Shown piece after piece: positions 18,945-22,805 of a stretch of 22,805 bases of DNA. Every line of letters starts with the position of its first letter. Positions within the stretch are counted from its first letter, which is position 1. The DNA lies in the NCBI GenBank assembly GCA_004151065.3, contig NWUY0300001234.1, positions 18,686 through 41,490 on the forward strand, given 5' to 3'. The translations under genes were made by a program, and so were the position numbers. The notes beneath the pieces are model-generated. The model saw only the letters and a list, made by a program, of their open reading frames with translations, made no database searches and had not been told where the DNA came from. This stretch comes from Larix sibirica (taxonomy: Eukaryota > Streptophyta > Pinopsida > Pinales > Pinaceae).

Positions 18945-20512
18945 GACGGAACCTTCGGGTTGGCCCTCACTGCTTTAAGTGGCCGGAATACTGAAGATGA
19001 CCCATCAAGGTCATCACAAGTCTATAAAGGAGAACCAGAATCAACTACGGAAAAAAGGTTGTTCGCCGAAACCGCACAGGACTCCCTTGCCAGTTCCTTC
19101 TTTCTTCGCCCCCCATTCTTCTTCCTAATGGTCACATTAGGGAGTGTAGGAAACTCAGTCATAGGAACCTAAGTACCCTCACAGAACACCAGAATAGGCT
19201 CAAAAAATAAACCTTGTTCCAATAATACCTGCCCTCCATCACAAATCACAGGACCTGGGGTAGCAGGCAAAGTCTGCAATGCGGATTGCTCATCTCTTAG
19301 TATCTGGGAGTTAGTAATAAAAGGGATAGTTCCTAGGCTACCCATACTACAATCATCCAGCGTAGTTGTCCCCAAATGACAACCATTCCCAGGGTAAAGT
19401 TTTCCATGGCAGGAGCCAATAAGGAGTTAGGTGGCAAATAGTCCTTCCCCCACCCTTCCAGGGCTATCTTCTCATCGCTGGTCATTGAATTAAAAAGGTC
19501 AGGGAAAATATTTTTAAACTTACCCACAAAAGGAGTTTGTGACCCTGAAGCCATTGAATGTTGGACCTCAGAAAGTCCCAAATCCGGCAGGTGCTCAGTA
19601 ATAGTAGTAGCATCCTCATTAGCCCCAGAGCTTCTTCCCCGACCACAGTCCTTCCGCAAATGGCCAGTTTTACTGCATGTGAAACACCTGAAAGGTGTTC
19701 ACCAATAGTCGAGCTCCTGTCGAATGACCCTGTCACCCGATCGAATCTGAATGCACTCCGGAAGGCACAATGATACATCAAGAGCAACCAAAACCCAGAT
19801 ACAACGTTTATCCTCATAAGAGAGACTTATCATCGAAAAACACAAAGGTGCCAATGTGATTAGAAAGTGTTTCAAACGCCTCACGAGACCACAAGGCCAA
19901 GGGAAAACCCTTCAGCAGAACCCAGAAGTGGTTATTATGTATCTGCTCAGTAGCCGAGTTAAAGTCCATGTGCCATCTTTTTTAACACAGCGACCCCCGC
20001 TCAATAACCCAGATCTGGTCCAAAATCTGAGCAGCATGACCCTTATCTAGGAAGTGGAAAACAACCTAGTTGTTGACCAACATGTGAACCCTCGATGCAT
20101 AAGTGAGCAGGGGTTTCCAGTTTATATCGATCCAAGCGATGAGGTCCGAGCGGCTAATGTCGGTGTAGCAGAGTTTCCCCACCAGAGCCCTTGCTGATAG
20201 GCTCAAAACCCTACCCACCTGCACATCCTTACCCAATACCATCTTAGTCCATTCACCCCTACTCTTAATAGCCTTCAAAGCACGACTGTGTCTTGCCTTA
20301 ATACCACCACTCCGAGACAAACCACCTCCGCAACACACCGTATCACAAGGTTGATAATATTCCTTATCTGATCCCGAATCATCACCAGACTCCACCCCAT
20401 TCAAAGTGCCCCCACATAGTAGCGGGTCTACCAACCCCGGTAACTGTTCTAGTAAAGGCCCCATACCTGAAGTCAAGGAGACAACAGAGGATATCTCCTG
20501 GATTCCTGCCAT
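18941..20512 (-). pseudogene. Copy B: LINE ORF1 (DUF4283-like region plus CCHC zinc knuckle)
   Basis: The likely start is ATG 20512 (MAGIQEISSVV); the frame is open further upstream but that text looks like leader. In order, the frame reads GEWTKMVLGKD, then GKLCYTDISRSDLIAWIDINW and VHMLVNN, a TAG at 20066-20068, VVFHFLDKGHAAQIL, and a TAA at 19982-19984. HFWVLLKGFPLALW (DUF4283-like) follows, then a frame change near 19815-19825, CIWVLVALDVSLCLP, a stop near 19699, and the CCHC knuckle. The C-terminal tail has a one-base deletion near 19386 and TAG at 19169-19171 and 19022-19024. The product would be the RNA-binding ORF1p that coats LINE RNA. It is non-functional here. It ends at TGA 18941-18943, inside the ORF2 start. 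Confidence 0.83.
19645..19686 (-). other. CCHC zinc knuckle of LINE ORF1
   Basis: Fourteen codons read CFTCSKTGHLRKDC, an exact C-x2-C-x4-H-x4-C retroviral-type knuckle, followed by GRGRSS. In plant LINE ORF1 proteins this knuckle lies after the DUF4283 region and binds nucleic acid. It lies in an open stretch (frame 19659-19400 continues from it). Confidence 0.92.
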
Positions 20513-20815
20513 AAAAAATGATGAAAAATCCAGTCCCGAGATGACAGGAACACAGGCTACCAACCCCAGAGTCGTATAGCCCAAGAACCTAGTAAACAGT
20601 AACCCGAAAAGCCCAAGAACCCAGAGAACCGTCAACCCTAGAAAATAAACCAAATAACAACCAGGAAAACCTGAAGTTCGAGGTTAATGGGACCCATCGA
20701 CATACAGTATCCCACAACAACCAACGTTTTGTATCTGGTGTCGCCATGGACGAGAGCTTACTGGTTTCACTCAATGGCTCCAATGGCCACCATTTGCTTC
20801 CAACATAACGGTAAC
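20513..20815 (-). other. LINE 5' leader, approximate
   Basis: GC-richer than the DNA to its right and continuous with ORF1. The composition falls to AT-rich at about 20815, which I take as the 5' end. Frames run through it (for example 20653-20066), but their text here is hydrophobic and repetitive (GLFGLLFTRFLG-like) and is more likely leader than protein. Plant LINEs carry an internal promoter in this position; no specific element is identified. Confidence 0.5.
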
Positions 20816-20910
20816 ATCATTTTAATATAAAAGAGAAAAAATGTCAATTCTCCCAAGGTCACTCGTTTAAAGTGTGGGTTTTGTAAAATATTCTTATAAA
20901 TATTTCAAAA

Positions 20911-21365
20911 ATGCAATGAAAATATGTAATGATGTATATGTGTTGGTATTGTAAATGCATGTATGTTATTCTTTCTTTCATATCAAAATGTGTATAGCTC
21001 TAATTCCTTCCAACTTTGAACCTATGATTTCTTAGGAGGAAACACATGTTCTTAACTTTAGATCCACTCAAATTATATTTATATATTCATATTATAAGAT
21101 TGATTATGAGTGTAAGAGATTAAAATAATGGAAATGTTGACTTTGTTAAAGTAAAATAAAATGAAAAAATAAATAAATTAGAAATCTTAACATTATTACA
21201 TAATTAATACATCCAAACTCAAATTCCCCAATGCTTCTAATTAAATATAACTCATCTAAACATTCAACATTAAGTAAGATTGCAAATTAAATAAAGTCTT
21301 AACAATATTATGTAATTAATACATTCAACATTTGAAAATTCTCAAATGTTTTTTATTAAAAACAA
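20911..21365. repeat. AT-rich direct repeat, right copy (partner 1-840), with an internal ~112 bp tandem pair
   Basis: Matches the left edge of the window as described for 1-840. Within it, 'tcttaaca(t/a)tattaYRtaattaatacat' occurs at 21185 and again at 21297, so a unit of about 112 bp is partly duplicated. No coding capacity. Confidence 0.55.
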
Positions 21366-22772
21366 CCTTTTTCCCAAGTGGGTGCCAATGGATTGATTTT
21401 ATGGACATGGCAATGCACATCCAATGCTGACTCCCTGCCACCTTGTGCTGCATCACATTCAATTAGGGCATGGAAATAAATGAGAGAGACTTGGAAAGGA
21501 TGGAGCAAAACATTTGGAGCACTAGTCAACTTGATCATTCTCTTAATTTCGCAGTCATGGCAGTACAAATCTTCATTACTTCACTAGTAAAGGATGGGAC
21601 TGAGTGCTTGATCCCAATTGTTGCGTTCTTGGGGAAGCATTGCCGACATATTTGTTTCAATTGGAAGACCAATGCATTCTTTGGCCCTCTCTATAAATAT
21701 TGTGTCATAGTCAAATTATTAGAATGTTGAGATAGATGGAAAGGGAGAGACCTCACAGTGGTTTGTGGCCTCTAAATAGATGGAGATACAATCAAGAAGA
21801 AGGGGAGAAATATTTTGATGCTTAGGATACGAGTGAGGATTATCAAGAGGGAAATGATGAAGTACACTTCAAAAGCGAGTATTGAAACAATGACTCTGTC
21901 AAGAGATGATAAGGTGGAAGCAAGATGTGAGATGTAGATTCAATGTCACGATGAAGGGGTTGGGATGCAAATTGAGGATCCAAGTCTACAAACATATCAA
22001 TTCCCTTTTGTTCCCAACTAGCTTAAAATACTCAATATAATCAATTGTAGGAAGATACTTAGAATCCATGGAGCTGCCTAGTTGTTTGGGAAGAGGAAGG
22101 TACAATTCCTCACATCGAATCATTGAAACATTAGTTACTTTTCCCGATTGGAAAGTTGGTCACCAATTTGGTCATTCTGGTCAAATTGGCCTTGAGAAGC
22201 CAAGAAGCACTCTCAAACTTCTCCTCCTCCTCGGGCCTGGGTCTGCTCTCGGTGTGGGAAAATAGGCAGCACACGTCTTGCAGAGGAGGATATCTGATTG
22301 ATTTTCGATATGCGAAGCAATATGGAAAACTTGAAGTTCTGCATTGAGCAACTGGCACACATGCAAAAAACTCTATTGGACATCTGCTCACAACACCCAG
22401 TTATGGAGGTTCATTCACTCGGCTCACCCATCATCATTCGCTCAACACTGAAGCACATAAGTAATCGTACTAACAGAAAACATGATGATTCTTATGTTGG
22501 TTAGAAGCTCAAGCAACATCTCTGTTTTTTGTCTTCGTGTCTCCTCTACTATTAGATCGTTTTATGGACCAATAATGTCCAAACTGTCATTTTTGTCAAA
22601 TGTTGTTAAGCAAATTCTCATGCATTTCAAGCAAAAATCTGAGCCTATGTGGGCAAGAAAGTTTTTTATCATGATTTGGGTTTGGGTTAGTTTGTTTTGG
22701 ATGCCTAGGCCCAAAATGACTGTTACAATTACTGTACATATATTCTTCTCAGATAATATAATCTCTTACTTG
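21366..22772. other. Moderately AT-rich stretch with short frames, no gene assigned
   Basis: Plus-strand frames of 60-86 codons occur (21470-21730, 22068-22265, 22298-22504). I recognise no domain. The last reads MRSNMENLKFCIEQLAHM..., amphipathic and possibly coiled-coil, which could be a scrap of a retrotransposon gag, but that is a guess. The sequence from about 22680 to the end (TGTTACAATTACTGTACA, then 'ataatataatctc') resembles the style of a Copia LTR end; also unproven. Confidence 0.3.
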
Positions 22773-22805
22773 AATATATATATATATATATATCTATATA
22801 TCTAT
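22773..22805. repeat. (TA)n microsatellite at the window edge
   Basis: Alternating AT of about 20 bases, then interrupted 'ctatatatctat' up to the last base. It may continue beyond the window. Confidence 0.9.

Larger units (their letters stand above)
15366..19434 (-). mobile_element. LINE duplicated segment, copy B
   Basis: Partner of 11296-15364 at an offset of 4070. It begins in the tract between zf-RVT and RNase H (text GSVAFIK) and has no RNase H of its own. Rightward it continues seamlessly into the rest of ORF1 and the 5' leader. It shares all the RT indels and stops of copy A but has Arg instead of a stop in the linker, and Gln in place of both endonuclease stops. Confidence 0.9.
10429..20815 (-). 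mobile_element. Plant L1-type LINE region (one element with a 4.07 kb duplicated segment, or two partial copies)
   Basis: Read on the minus strand, the region goes from a GC-richer 5' leader near 20815 through ORF1 (DUF4283-like, CCHC knuckle) and ORF2 (endonuclease, RT, zf-RVT). It then meets an N at 15365 and repeats from the end of ORF1 through ORF2 to RNase H, a 3' UTR and an A-rich tail at about 10429-10450. X = 10429-11295, Y = 11296-15364, Y' = 15366-19434, Z = 19435-20815. X plus Y'-Z is about 6.3 kb, the size expected for one full-length plant LINE. No target duplication was found at the outer ends. The 5' boundary is set only by the change to AT-rich sequence. Confidence 0.9.

Noticed and set aside
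11296-19434. Diversity-generating retroelement (RT beside a duplicated segment)
   Set aside because: The RT carries LINE motifs with endonuclease and RNase H. The duplicated segments differ at scattered sites without an adenine-specific pattern, and they are the element itself, not a target gene.
10429-20815. Target-site duplication for the main LINE
   Set aside because: I compared the sequence beyond the A-rich tail with the sequence around 20815-20850 and found no convincing match, so none is claimed.
22068-22504. Plus-strand frames of 63-68 codons as a gag gene
   Set aside because: They have no zinc knuckle or other diagnostic motif and are short and in different frames; left unassigned.

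Overview
The window looks like repeat-rich intergenic DNA from a large plant nuclear genome. It holds no bacterial-style operons, no rRNA or tRNA gene, and no intact host protein gene that I can recognise. Every recognisable protein signal belongs to plant L1-type LINE retrotransposons on the minus strand: an ORF1 with a DUF4283-like region and a CCHC zinc knuckle, and an ORF2 with AP endonuclease, reverse transcriptase, zf-RVT and RNase H. The long AT-rich spacers full of old repeats would suit a gymnosperm, but that is inference; nothing here fixes the species.

Layout. 1-5960 is AT-rich non-coding DNA with several two-copy tandem duplications, an (AT)n tract, an ambiguous NN at 3991-3992 and a diverged ~197 bp tandem pair at 4504-4895. 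5960-9060 is an old, 5'-truncated, heavily decayed LINE (LINE-2) running from the RT linker to RNase H. 9061-10428 is AT-rich DNA with a minisatellite and a 48 bp array. 10429-20815 is a better preserved LINE family, discussed below. 20816-22805 is AT-rich DNA whose first ~450 bp resembles the left edge of the window.

The main LINE region has the form X-Y-Y'-Z. X (10429-11295) carries the A-rich tail, 3' UTR and RNase H. Y (11296-15364) and Y' (15366-19434) are collinear, 4070 bp apart, and separated by a single N at 15365. Z (19435-20815) carries the rest of ORF1 and the 5' region. Over 3168 bases (11296-14463 against 15366-18533) I found only two differences by eye, whereas the remaining ~900 bases differ at roughly one base in ten. 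X plus Y'-Z alone would make one complete LINE of about 6.3 kb. The apparent tandem copy may therefore be an unmerged contig overlap, though a real internal duplication is possible.

In the family, ORF1 and ORF2 overlap by ATGA. The endonuclease frame of the right-hand copy is open with all its usual catalytic positions, while RT and ORF1 are broken by indels and stops. The stops that can be compared between copies are all C-to-T changes on the coding strand. The elements look non-autonomous now. I did not find a new biological system; the best leads are the suspicious duplication, the sharp identity breakpoint, the ATGA overlap, and an unusual density of short two-copy tandem duplications.
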